Below, in pieces: positions 34,278 to 41,934 of a stretch of 64,000 nucleotides of DNA. How positions within the stretch are numbered: position 1 is the stretch's first letter; the number at the start of each line of letters is the position of its first letter. The position numbers and the translations under genes were made by a program. The stretch comes from UBA1172 sp002457135 (lineage in GTDB: Bacteria; Pseudomonadota; Alphaproteobacteria; Puniceispirillales; UBA1172): contig CBFIBR010000002.1 of assembly GCA_965660935.1 (NCBI GenBank), positions 62,001 through 126,000 on the forward strand. Reading direction: 5' to 3'. The notes under the pieces were generated by a model that was not told the DNA's origin, made no database searches, and worked only from the letters and a program-made list of their open reading frames with translations.

Positions 34278-35036
34278 ATGACACTGCGAAAGCAACTTTA
34301 TGACGGCAAGGCGAAGACAATCTTCACTGGCCCCGGCGACGATACGCTGATCCAATATTTCAAGGATGACGCAACGGCCTATAATGCCCAGAAACACGCT
34401 ATCCTGGCTGGCAAGGGCATCCTGAATAACCTGATTTCGGAGCATATCATGCTCTACCTGAAGGATCAGGGTATCCCGACGCATTTCATCGAACGCATGA
34501 ATGAGCGTGAACAGCTGATCCGCAAGGTCAGCATCATCCCGCTCGAAGTCGTTGTCCGCAACATCGCGGCGGGGTCACTGGTGAAACGGCTGGCCGGTGA
34601 TCATATCCGCATCAGCCTGGGGACCGTTCTGGATCAGCCGCTGGTGGAATACTACCTCAAGGAAGATGCGCTCAACGACCCGATCATGGCCAGTGATCAT
34701 GCCCTTGCTTTCGGGCTGGCCACCGGGGAAGAGCTGGATACCATCGTTGAACACACGCTGACCATCAACACCCTGATGCAGGGTATGTTCAAATCTGTCG
34801 GCATCACGCTGGTTGATTTCAAACTGGAATTCGGGCGGCTGGAGGGCAGTAACGCTATCGTGCTGGCGGATGAGATCAGCCCCGATAACTGCCGGTTGTG
34901 GGACATCGAAACCGGGGACAAGAAAGACAAGGACCGTTTCCGTGAAGACCTGGGCGGACTGGTTGAAGCCTACAGGGATATCGCCAATCGTCTCGGGCTG
35001 GATTGCAGCGCCCTGGATCAGGAGAGGAAAGACTGA
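34278..35036 (+). CDS. purC: SAICAR synthetase (phosphoribosylaminoimidazole-succinocarboxamide synthase)
   Basis: A 252-residue PurC with LYDGKAKTIFTG at the N-terminus, the IPLEVVVRNIAAGSLVKR motif and LVDFKLEFG. It joins aspartate to CAIR using ATP. The stop overlaps the purS start by one base. The start has only a weak ribosome-binding site. Confidence 0.97.
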   Translation: MTLRKQLYDGKAKTIFTGPGDDTLIQYFKDDATAYNAQKHAILAGKGILNNLISEHIMLYLKDQGIPTHFIERMNEREQLIRKVSIIPLEVVVRNIAAGSLVKRLAGDHIRISLGTVLDQPLVEYYLKEDALNDPIMASDHALAFGLATGEELDTIVEHTLTINTLMQGMFKSVGITLVDFKLEFGRLEGSNAIVLADEISPDNCRLWDIETGDKKDKDRFREDLGGLVEAYRDIANRLGLDCSALDQERKD

Positions 35037-35299
35037 TGAAGGTTACCGTTACCATTACCCTAAAGCCTGGCGTGCTGGACCCGCAGGGCCGCGCCATTGA
35101 GCATTCATTGCTGAGCCTGGGGTATCAGGACGCAAAGGAGGTCAGCACCGGCAAGCTGATCACCCTCGATATCGATGAAGATGATGAAAACCGCGCCCGC
35201 CAGAAAGTCGCCAAGATGTGCGAAACCCTGCTGGTCAACACGGTCATCGAGGATTACGACATTCACTGCCTTGTGGCTGATGAAGGGGATGAGGCCTGA
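35036..35299 (+). CDS. purS: Phosphoribosylformylglycinamidine synthase subunit PurS
   Basis: An 87-residue PurS with MKVTVTITLKPGVLDPQG and the GKLITLDIDEDD and CETLLVNTVIEDYDI segments. PurS bridges PurQ and PurL in the three-part FGAM synthase found in Alphaproteobacteria. The start is inside the purC stop codon. The longer reading frame begins at 35003 inside purC and is not used. Confidence 0.95.
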   Translation: MKVTVTITLKPGVLDPQGRAIEHSLLSLGYQDAKEVSTGKLITLDIDEDDENRARQKVAKMCETLLVNTVIEDYDIHCLVADEGDEA

Positions 35300-35302
35300 T
35301 CC

Positions 35303-35989
35303 ATGGATATTGCGGTCATTACCTTTCCCGGATCGAATTGCGATCGTGATATTATCACCGCGGTTGAGAGCATTACCGGCCGCCTGCCCCAGCTGATCTG
35401 GCACAAGGACAGCGATATCGGCAAACCTGATCTGGTGCTGGTTCCGGGCGGATTTTCCTTTGGTGACTATCTGCGCTGCGGGGCCATTGCGGCGCGTTCA
35501 CCCGCCATGGATGCTGTCTATGATCATGCGCTCCGAGGCGGCATGGTCATGGGTATCTGCAACGGGTTCCAGATACTGATCGAATGCGGCTTGCTGCCAG
35601 GTGCGCTGATCCGCAACAGTGGCCTGAAATTCGTCTGCCGCAACACTCGCCTGAAAACCAGCCAGACCGGCAAGGCCATCATGGGCAGGCTCGAAGACGG
35701 GGAAGAGCTGACCATTCCCGTGGCCCACAACGAAGGCCAGTTTTTCGCTGATGAGGACACGCTATCCAAAATTCAGGATAACGGCCAGATCGCCTTTACC
35801 TATGCCGCCACCCATGGCGAGGATGATTACAACCCCAACGGATCAGCGCTGGATATCGCGGGCATAACCTCAGAAAACGGGCGGGTTCTGGGGCTGATGC
35901 CGCATCCCGAGCGGATGATGAGTGAAGCCGTTGGCGGGACCGATGGCCGCCGGATGCTGACCGCTATTATTGAGGCGAGCCAGTCATGA
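35303..35989 (+). CDS. purQ: Phosphoribosylformylglycinamidine synthase subunit PurQ (glutaminase)
   Basis: A 228-residue class I glutamine amidotransferase. It has VPGGFSFGDYLRCGAIA, the nucleophile cysteine in GICNGFQIL, and the C-terminal MPHPERM with the H and E of the triad. It supplies ammonia to PurL. It overlaps purL by 4 bases. Confidence 0.96.
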   Translation: MDIAVITFPGSNCDRDIITAVESITGRLPQLIWHKDSDIGKPDLVLVPGGFSFGDYLRCGAIAARSPAMDAVYDHALRGGMVMGICNGFQILIECGLLPGALIRNSGLKFVCRNTRLKTSQTGKAIMGRLEDGEELTIPVAHNEGQFFADEDTLSKIQDNGQIAFTYAATHGEDDYNPNGSALDIAGITSENGRVLGLMPHPERMMSEAVGGTDGRRMLTAIIEASQS

Positions 35990-38199
35990 CCAACACTGTA
36001 ATGAGTTATGAGAACGCCGCAGAAATGGGGCTTTCGGCTGAGGAATTTGACCGGGTCTGCGCCCATATGGGCCGTATCCCGAACCTCACCGAGCTGGGGG
36101 TGTTTTCGGCCATGTGGTCCGAACACTGTTCCTACAAATCATCCCGGCGCTGGCTCAAGACCCTGCCGACCACCGGTGACAGGGTGATCCAGGGACCAGG
36201 GGAAAACGCCGGTGTCGTCGATATCGGTGATGGCTGGGCCGCTGTTTTCAAGATCGAAAGCCATAACCACCCGTCTTTCATCGAACCCTATCAGGGGGCG
36301 GCGACGGGCGTTGGCGGTATTCTGCGTGATGTTTTCACCATGGGGGCGCGGCCTGTTGCGCTGCTCAACGCGCTCAGGTTCGGGGCGCCGGATCATCCGC
36401 TGACACGCTATCTTGTCTCTGGCGTGGTGGCCGGTATTGGCGGTTACGGGAACTGCATCGGTATCCCGACCATTGGCGGTGAGGTCAATTTCAACCCGTC
36501 CTATAACAGCAACATTCTGGTGAATGCCATGGCTGTCGGGCTGGCCCGCGCTGACCGGATTTTCTATTCGGCGGCATCGGGCGCGGGCAACCCTGTCTAT
36601 TACATCGGGGCCAAAACCGGGCGTGACGGCATCCACGGTGCGACCATGGCCTCGGCCGAGTTTAATGAAGACGCTGCCTCAAAACGGCCCACGGTGCAGG
36701 TTGGTGACCCCTTTGCCGGCAAGCTCCTGCTTGAGGCAAGCCTTGAGCTGATGGATTCCGATTCCGTGGTGGCCATTCAGGATATGGGGGCAGCCGGGCT
36801 GACCTCATCATCGGTGGAAATGTCCGCCAAGGGCGGGCTGGGCATGGAAATCGACCTTGATCAGGTTCCGGTCAGGGAAGACGGCATGAGCGCGTATGAA
36901 ATCATGCTGTCCGAAAGCCAGGAAAGGATGCTGGTCATCCTGAAGCCCGAGGCTGCTGAAACGGCCCGTGAAATCCTCTCCAAATGGGACCTCGACTGCG
37001 CTGAAATCGGCCATGTAACCGATACCGGCAGGCTGGTGCTGATGAAAGATGGTGCGCTCGCCGCGGATATCCCGCTGGCCCCCCTGGTGGATGATGCCCC
37101 TGAATACGACCGGCCGCATGAACAATCCCCTGCCCTGCCCGTGATTGACAGTGGGACGATCAGCACCGGCGATAGTGTCATCACGGTGCTGAAGACCCTG
37201 CTGGCCTCCCATCATCTGGCTTCACGCCGCTGGATTTGGGAGCAATACGACCGTGATGTGATGGCGGATACCATCGCCTCATCCGGTGGTGATGCCGCGC
37301 TTGTCCGGGTCCATGGTTCTGATCGCGGTATCGCGGTCACCACCGATTGCACCCCCCGTTACGTCAAGGCTGACCCCGAAATGGGCTGCATGCAGGCGGT
37401 GGCTGAGGCTTACCGGAATATCAGTGCCATTGGCGCAACCCCGATTGCCATTACCAATAACCTCAATTTCGGCAACCCTGAAAAGCCTTTGATCATGGGG
37501 CAGATCGCGGGTTCCGTGACCGGCATGGGCAAGGCTGCCGAGGCGCTGGGAACGCCCGTGGTTTCGGGCAATGTCTCGCTCTACAACGAAACCGATGGCA
37601 AGGCGATTGACCCGGCCCCGGTGGTCGGCATGGTGGGGGCGATGGATAACGTGGCCCAATCCGCCGGTATCGCCCTTGATACGAAAGGGCTGGCCATTTT
37701 CATTATCGGCCAGGATGAAAAGACGAATGATGGCTGGCTCGGCTGTTCGGTCTATGCTGATATCATGACCGATAACCCCGATGCGGCACCCCCGCCGGTT
37801 GATTGCGCCATCGAACTGGCCAACGGCACCTTTGTTCGTGACCAGATCACCGCAGGCGTGATTAACGCTGCCCATGATATCGCTGATGGCGGTATGCTGC
37901 CTGCCCTTGCGGAAATGATTTTGGCTGGCGGTATAGGGGCTGATATCTGCCTGCCCGCTGGCGGCAACAGCCACGGCTGGTGTTTTGGTGAGGATCAGGG
38001 ACGCTACCTTGTCGCCACGGATCAGCCCGATCAGCTGAAAGACGCGGCCGCATCAGCCGGGGTTGCAGCTACCCTGATCGGCACAAGCGGCGGCAAAGCA
38101 TTGAAATTGACGGGCGGCGATAGTATCTCAATAGTAGAGTTGAAGACATTGCATGAAGGCTGGATGCCGGACCTGATGGCAAAAAGCCCTCAACGCTGA
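35986..38199 (+). CDS. purL: Phosphoribosylformylglycinamidine synthase subunit PurL
   Basis: A 737-residue small-type PurL, consistent with separate PurS and PurQ. It has MWSEHCSYKSSR near residue 45, VFKIESHNHPSFIEP, the GATGVGG-type phosphate loop (AATGVGGILRDV) and SAMGDPA-like segments in the second half (FGNPEKP; GNVSLYNET). It makes FGAM from FGAR with ATP and ammonia. The start overlaps the purQ stop. bolA follows 26 bases downstream. Confidence 0.97.
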   Translation: MTNTVMSYENAAEMGLSAEEFDRVCAHMGRIPNLTELGVFSAMWSEHCSYKSSRRWLKTLPTTGDRVIQGPGENAGVVDIGDGWAAVFKIESHNHPSFIEPYQGAATGVGGILRDVFTMGARPVALLNALRFGAPDHPLTRYLVSGVVAGIGGYGNCIGIPTIGGEVNFNPSYNSNILVNAMAVGLARADRIFYSAASGAGNPVYYIGAKTGRDGIHGATMASAEFNEDAASKRPTVQVGDPFAGKLLLEASLELMDSDSVVAIQDMGAAGLTSSSVEMSAKGGLGMEIDLDQVPVREDGMSAYEIMLSESQERMLVILKPEAAETAREILSKWDLDCAEIGHVTDTGRLVLMKDGALAADIPLAPLVDDAPEYDRPHEQSPALPVIDSGTISTGDSVITVLKTLLASHHLASRRWIWEQYDRDVMADTIASSGGDAALVRVHGSDRGIAVTTDCTPRYVKADPEMGCMQAVAEAYRNISAIGATPIAITNNLNFGNPEKPLIMGQIAGSVTGMGKAAEALGTPVVSGNVSLYNETDGKAIDPAPVVGMVGAMDNVAQSAGIALDTKGLAIFIIGQDEKTNDGWLGCSVYADIMTDNPDAAPPPVDCAIELANGTFVRDQITAGVINAAHDIADGGMLPALAEMILAGGIGADICLPAGGNSHGWCFGEDQGRYLVATDQPDQLKDAAASAGVAATLIGTSGGKALKLTGGDSISIVELKTLHEGWMPDLMAKSPQR

Positions 38200-38225
38200 A
38201 ACGACCCTGAAGGGGAGAACCGACC

Positions 38226-38465
38226 ATGGCAATGGAAGCCAGTGAGATTGAACAACTGATCAAGGATGCCCTCCCCGACAGCACCGTGACCATTACTGAT
38301 TTGCGCGGCGATGGCGACCATTACGGATGCCATGTTATTTCCGCAGCATTCAAGGGCAAAACCCGGATACAGCAGCACCAGATGGTTTATGAAGCCCTCG
38401 GTGGCCGCATGGGCGGGCAGTTGCATGCCCTTGCCCTCCAGACAACACCACGCGACGATGATTGA
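38226..38465 (+). CDS. BolA family protein
   Basis: A 79-residue BolA/IbaG-type protein: EIEQLIKDALPDSTVTITD, then DHYGCHVISAAFKGKTRIQQHQMVYEAL with the invariant histidine and a cysteine that can ligate an iron-sulfur cluster. It works with monothiol glutaredoxins in iron-sulfur handling, and indeed a CGFS glutaredoxin gene follows 15 bases later. The AAGGGGAG site is strong. Confidence 0.93.
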   Translation: MAMEASEIEQLIKDALPDSTVTITDLRGDGDHYGCHVISAAFKGKTRIQQHQMVYEALGGRMGGQLHALALQTTPRDDD

Positions 38466-38480
38466 TAAAGGATTTGACCA

Positions 38481-38828
38481 ATGGACGAACAGATTAAAAC
38501 GCGCATCGAAGACGAAATCTCCAGCCAGGAAATCGTGCTTTTCATGAAAGGCACTCCGGTTTTCCCGCAATGCGGTTTCTCCGCCATGATCGTTGGCGTG
38601 CTGTCGCATCTCGGCGTCAAGTTTCGCGGTGTCAACGTGCTGGATGATGACAATATCCGCCACGGCATCAAGGAATTTACCAACTGGCCAACCATCCCCC
38701 AGCTTTATGTGAAGGGTGAATTTGTCGGCGGGTGTGACATTATCCGGGAGATGTATGAAAGCGGTGAGCTGATTGAGCTGATGAACAGCCGCGGCATCAA
38801 CGTCAACCCCCAGCCTGTCGAAGGCTGA
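38481..38828 (+). CDS. grxD: Monothiol glutaredoxin, CGFS type (Grx4)
   Basis: A 115-residue glutaredoxin with KGTPVFPQCGFSAM giving the CGFS active site, and a TIPQLYVKGEFVGGCDI segment with the glutathione-binding TVP-like loop. Such proteins hold a [2Fe-2S] cluster with glutathione and BolA and pass it to targets. The gene pair with bolA is a conserved partnership. The downstream GNAT gene is convergent with a gap of 6 bases. Confidence 0.95.
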   Translation: MDEQIKTRIEDEISSQEIVLFMKGTPVFPQCGFSAMIVGVLSHLGVKFRGVNVLDDDNIRHGIKEFTNWPTIPQLYVKGEFVGGCDIIREMYESGELIELMNSRGINVNPQPVEG

Positions 38829-38834
38829 TCCTGA

Positions 38835-39323
38835 TCAATCCTTGGTGTTTTCAAAATCCGGGGTCATTTCAAAATCCGGGGTCATCTCATAGGTGTTCCA
38901 GTCAGCCTTGACCGCATGGCGATCATAGAGCGTCCGGGCGCGGTAGTTATCATCGCGTGTGATCCAGCGCATGACGGGCCAGCCGTTGCGCCCGGCAATC
39001 CCCTGCAATTGTTTCAGCATTTGCCCGCCGACCCGCTGGCCGCGTGCTGACGGATCAACAAAAAGATCATCAAGGAAGCCAATATCCATCCCGCGCAGGG
39101 GGCTGGGCATGGCCCTGAAATGCGCCAGCGCAACCAGCCTGCCCCCCTCGCCTTCCGCAACCAGCCCTTGCAGCGGATGGCCCCTATCCATCAACCAGCC
39201 CCATGTGCAATTCAGCCCGGTTTCGGTGAGCGTGACCTGATAATGGTCAGCGTAACCATGATAGAGTTTTTCCCATTGAGGCTTGTCGGCCTCAATAATC
39301 GGCCTTATGGTGATACCAGCCAT
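38835..39323 (-). CDS. GNAT family N-acetyltransferase
   Basis: A 162-residue GNAT with the acetyl-CoA-binding motif A region LDDLFVDPSARGQRVGGQML (Q/R-x-x-G-x-G/A type) and the C-terminal RARTLYDRHAV motif. The acceptor is unknown. ATG 39323 has a GGGGGAAA site. The end is odd: the C-terminus contains MTPDFE twice in a row (EMTPDFEMTPDFENTKD) because of an 18-bp duplication. Confidence 0.9.
   Translation of the reverse strand: MAGITIRPIIEADKPQWEKLYHGYADHYQVTLTETGLNCTWGWLMDRGHPLQGLVAEGEGGRLVALAHFRAMPSPLRGMDIGFLDDLFVDPSARGQRVGGQMLKQLQGIAGRNGWPVMRWITRDDNYRARTLYDRHAVKADWNTYEMTPDFEMTPDFENTKD
38851..38886. repeat. In-frame tandem duplication at the GNAT C-terminus, 2 x 18 bp
   Basis: TCAAAATCCGGGGTCATT and TCAAAATCCGGGGTCATC are adjacent and differ in one base (38851-38868 and 38869-38886). 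Being 18 bp, the duplication adds six residues without a frameshift and extends the C-terminus. Confidence 0.92.
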
Positions 39324-39435
39324 CAAATATTTCCCCCTTTTTTAGCAGTCCAATCAAGATGATAAATGGCCAGCCAGAAACTGGACAGCATTATTTAACC
39401 CCGGCTGAAATGCCTTTGCTTCCTTAAGGATACGC

Positions 39436-40329
39436 ATGACCCGAACATCCTGGATACTGCTGTTCAGCCTTGGTTCGATCTGGGGGGGAACGTTTTTCTG
39501 CACTGAAATCCTGCTGCTGACCATGACCCCGTTTCACATCGTGTTTTTCCGGGTATCGCTGGGCGCACTGGCCATGCTGGTCTTTATCCATCTGCGTGGC
39601 CAGCGCCTGCCAACAAACTGGCAGAACTGGCGATGGTTTTTGATGATGGGGTTCTTTAACAATGCCTTCCCCTTTACCTGCATTGTTTTTGGCCAGCAGT
39701 ATATTACCGGCGGGCTGGCCTCAATCCTCAATTCCTTCACGGCCTTTATCGCGGTGGTGACAGGGGCCATTTTCCTGAGTGATGAGCGCATCACCTGGCC
39801 GCGCACCATCGGCACCATGCTGGGGGTAGCCGGGGTTGCGGTTACCATGGGGCTGGATCACCTGATGCAACTGTCGCTGACCAGCATCGGGCAGTTTCTG
39901 GTATTGCTGTCAACGATCAGTTATGCCATCGCCAGCGTGCTTGGCCGGTTGCAGATGGGGCGCACCAGTGTTGAGGTTTCCGCAACCGGGATGCTGATCT
40001 GCTCATCCGGCTGGATGCTGGTATTTTCCCTCATGGTAGAGGGGGTTCCCGTCATGGCGATGGATACGACCTCAATCCTCGCCATTCTGGCCTATGCCAT
40101 CCCCTTTACCAGTGTGGCCTATCTGCTCTATTTCAATCTGTTGAGGCGTGCCGGGGCGGCCAACACCATGCTGGTGACCATTATTGTTCCGGTATCGGCA
40201 CTGCTGCTGGATGCTTTCGCCCTTGGTGAGGTTATCAGCATGCGGGAGGTGATCGGCTTTGGCATTATCGCCATCGGGCTGCTGATTCTGAGCGGCCGGG
40301 TTCCGGTACCAGGGCTGAAACCCCGCTGA
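39436..40329 (+). CDS. DMT-superfamily (EamA) transporter
   Basis: A 297-residue membrane protein with about ten hydrophobic segments in two EamA repeats: LFSLGSIWGGTFFCTEILLL at the start, and an N-terminal repeat ending near MGLDHLM. Such proteins export amino acids or other metabolites, or act on nucleotide sugars. The ATG has an AAGGA site seven bases ahead. It is divergent from the GNAT gene and convergent with rpsD; the rpsD terminator hairpin lies between them. Confidence 0.9.
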   Translation: MTRTSWILLFSLGSIWGGTFFCTEILLLTMTPFHIVFFRVSLGALAMLVFIHLRGQRLPTNWQNWRWFLMMGFFNNAFPFTCIVFGQQYITGGLASILNSFTAFIAVVTGAIFLSDERITWPRTIGTMLGVAGVAVTMGLDHLMQLSLTSIGQFLVLLSTISYAIASVLGRLQMGRTSVEVSATGMLICSSGWMLVFSLMVEGVPVMAMDTTSILAILAYAIPFTSVAYLLYFNLLRRAGAANTMLVTIIVPVSALLLDAFALGEVISMREVIGFGIIAIGLLILSGRVPVPGLKPR

Positions 40330-40348
40330 ACGTATTCCAGGACAGCAT

Positions 40349-40374
40349 AAAAAAGGCGGCACCGAAGCACCGCC
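40349..40374 (-). terminator. Rho-independent terminator of rpsD
   Basis: On the minus strand, GGCGGTGC-TTCG-GTGCCGCC forms an 8-bp stem (two G-T wobbles) closed by a UUCG tetraloop and followed by six T. It begins 24 bases after the rpsD stop codon. On the plus strand the following sequence lacks a clean T run, so it serves EamA weakly at best. Confidence 0.9.
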
Positions 40375-40397
40375 CTTTCTGAAAATAACCTGTCCCT

Positions 40398-41027
40398 TTA
40401 ACGGGAGTAGAATTCGACCACCAGGTTGGGTTCCATCTGAACCGGATACGGCACATCGCCCAGTTCAGGAACACGGTTCATGCTGCCCTTGAAGGAGGCT
40501 TCATCAACGGTGAGGTATTCGGGGATATCACGCTCGGCTGAGGCCATGCCCTCCATCACAGCGGGGATGGTGCGTGACTTTTCCTTGAGTTCGATAACAT
40601 CACCGAGGCACATCATCCGTGACGGGATGGTGCAGCGATGGCCGTTGACCAGCACATGGCCATGGCTGACCAGCTGGCGGGAGGCAAACACGGTGGGGGC
40701 AAATTTCATGCGGTAAACCAGCGCATCGAGGCGGCATTCAAGAATACCGATCAGGTTCTGGCCGGTATCGCCATTGCGGCGCACGGCATCCTGATAGTAT
40801 TTTTTGAACTGCTTCTCACCGATGTTGCCATAGTAGCCCTTGAGCTTCTGCTTGGCCATCAGCTGGACACCGAAATCGGTGGGCTTGGACCGACGCTGGC
40901 CGTGCTGGCCAGGGCCGTATTCACGGCTGTTAACCGGGGATTTTGCTCGGCCCCAGAGGTTAACGCCAAGACGGCGGTCAATCTTGTGCTTGGAATGCTT
41001 TCGCTTGTGGTCTGTCTTTGCAGCCAT
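40398..41027 (-). CDS. rpsD: 30S ribosomal protein S4
   Basis: A 209-residue S4. It has GVNLWGRAKSPVNSREYGPGQ near the start and the S4 RNA-binding domain RLDALVYRMKFAPTVFASR. S4 starts 30S assembly on 16S rRNA. It is the last gene of a minus-strand run that starts at nadE, but a 119-bp structured leader precedes it, so it may have its own promoter. GGAG lies 7 bases before the start codon. In this organism it is outside the alpha operon. Confidence 0.98.
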   Translation of the reverse strand: MAAKTDHKRKHSKHKIDRRLGVNLWGRAKSPVNSREYGPGQHGQRRSKPTDFGVQLMAKQKLKGYYGNIGEKQFKKYYQDAVRRNGDTGQNLIGILECRLDALVYRMKFAPTVFASRQLVSHGHVLVNGHRCTIPSRMMCLGDVIELKEKSRTIPAVMEGMASAERDIPEYLTVDEASFKGSMNRVPELGDVPYPVQMEPNLVVEFYSR

Positions 41028-41051
41028 TGGGTAACTCCATTGTTGTTTTTG

Positions 41052-41116
41052 CCCCGGTAGTGCCTGATGGCCGGGACAGGATATCGATGCAGCCTGTCCA
41101 CTTTCCCGGGAAAGTG
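41052..41116 (-). promoter_or_regulatory. Structured 5' leader of rpsD with competing hairpins
   Basis: Three inverted repeats lie between trmJ and rpsD. Element 1 is an 18-bp perfect palindrome, CACTTTCCCGGGAAAGTG (41099-41116). Element 2 pairs GGACAGG with CCTGTCC (41074-41080 and 41093-41099, 12-base loop). Element 3 pairs CCCGG with CCGGG (41053-41057 and 41071-41075). Elements 2 and 3 share bases 41074-41075 and cannot form together. A weak promoter (TTGACT at 41150-41145, CAGAAA at 41127-41122) lies just upstream. This is typical of ribosomal-protein autoregulation, but no known S4 leader is recognised. Confidence 0.55.
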
Positions 41117-41146
41117 AGGATTTTCTGGCAGATCATCGCCGGAAAG

Positions 41147-41932
41147 TCAAGCCTGAGCATCACCCGAACGGCGCAACGATTTGATGATACCATGCAGGGT
41201 ACGAACATCCTGTTCCGTCAGATCAGCCCGCTGGAACAGGGCCATGATATTGCGCATCACCACAGGCTGCATATCAGGGCTGGTGAAAAACCCGCCCTCA
41301 CTGAGATGCTTTTCGAGGGTGGTGAATAAATAGGCCTTTTCCCCGGCCGCGGCGGGCGGGCTTTCGGGCGGCTCAGCCATCACCGGAGGCGCATCGGCCA
41401 TCAGCTCCCTTCGGCAGGCCCAGCCCATCAACAGCACCGCCTGACCAAGGTTCAATGACGCAAACGCCGGGTTGAGCGGGACCGTGATGATGAAATCCGC
41501 CACCGCCACCGCATCGTTATCCAGCCCGGCACGTTCAGGACCGAACAGGAGCGCTGTCTTGCCGCCGGAACGGGCGTGTTCGGCCATGCGGCGGGCGGCT
41601 TCATCAGGGGTCAGGGCAGGCTTGGTCATGCCGCGCTTGCGGGCGGTGGTGGCACCGATCATCGTGTAGGGTGCCGCCGCCTCATTCAGGGTCTGGTGCA
41701 ATCCGGCATGGTCAAGAATATCACTGCCGCCTGAGGCCATCGCCTCTGCCGCAGGGTTGGGCCAGCCATCACGCGGGTTGACGATATGCATGCATTCCAG
41801 CCCGCAATTCTTCATGGCGCGGGCAGAGGCACCGATATTCTCACCCATCTGGGGTTCCATCAGGATCACCGCAGGCAGAAGCCTGGCCCAGTCGCCATCC
41901 CTTGCTGAGGTGGTCATATCGGTACCGGCCAT
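41147..41932 (-). CDS. RNA methyltransferase of the SpoU/TrmJ family
   Basis: A 261-residue SPOUT methyltransferase. The conserved motifs are VILMEPQMGENIGASARAMKNCG (motif 1), ALLFGPERAGLDNDAV (motif 2) and IITVPLNPAFASLNLGQAVLLM (motif 3, knot). TrmJ 2'-O-methylates position 32 of tRNAs. A C-terminal tail of about 70 residues after the knot resembles the TrmJ extension. The ATG at 41932 begins two bases after the cimA stop and is a provisional choice; ATG 41917 is the alternative. Confidence 0.85.
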   Translation of the reverse strand: MAGTDMTTSARDGDWARLLPAVILMEPQMGENIGASARAMKNCGLECMHIVNPRDGWPNPAAEAMASGGSDILDHAGLHQTLNEAAAPYTMIGATTARKRGMTKPALTPDEAARRMAEHARSGGKTALLFGPERAGLDNDAVAVADFIITVPLNPAFASLNLGQAVLLMGWACRRELMADAPPVMAEPPESPPAAAGEKAYLFTTLEKHLSEGGFFTSPDMQPVVMRNIMALFQRADLTEQDVRTLHGIIKSLRRSGDAQA

Positions 41933-41934
41933 GA

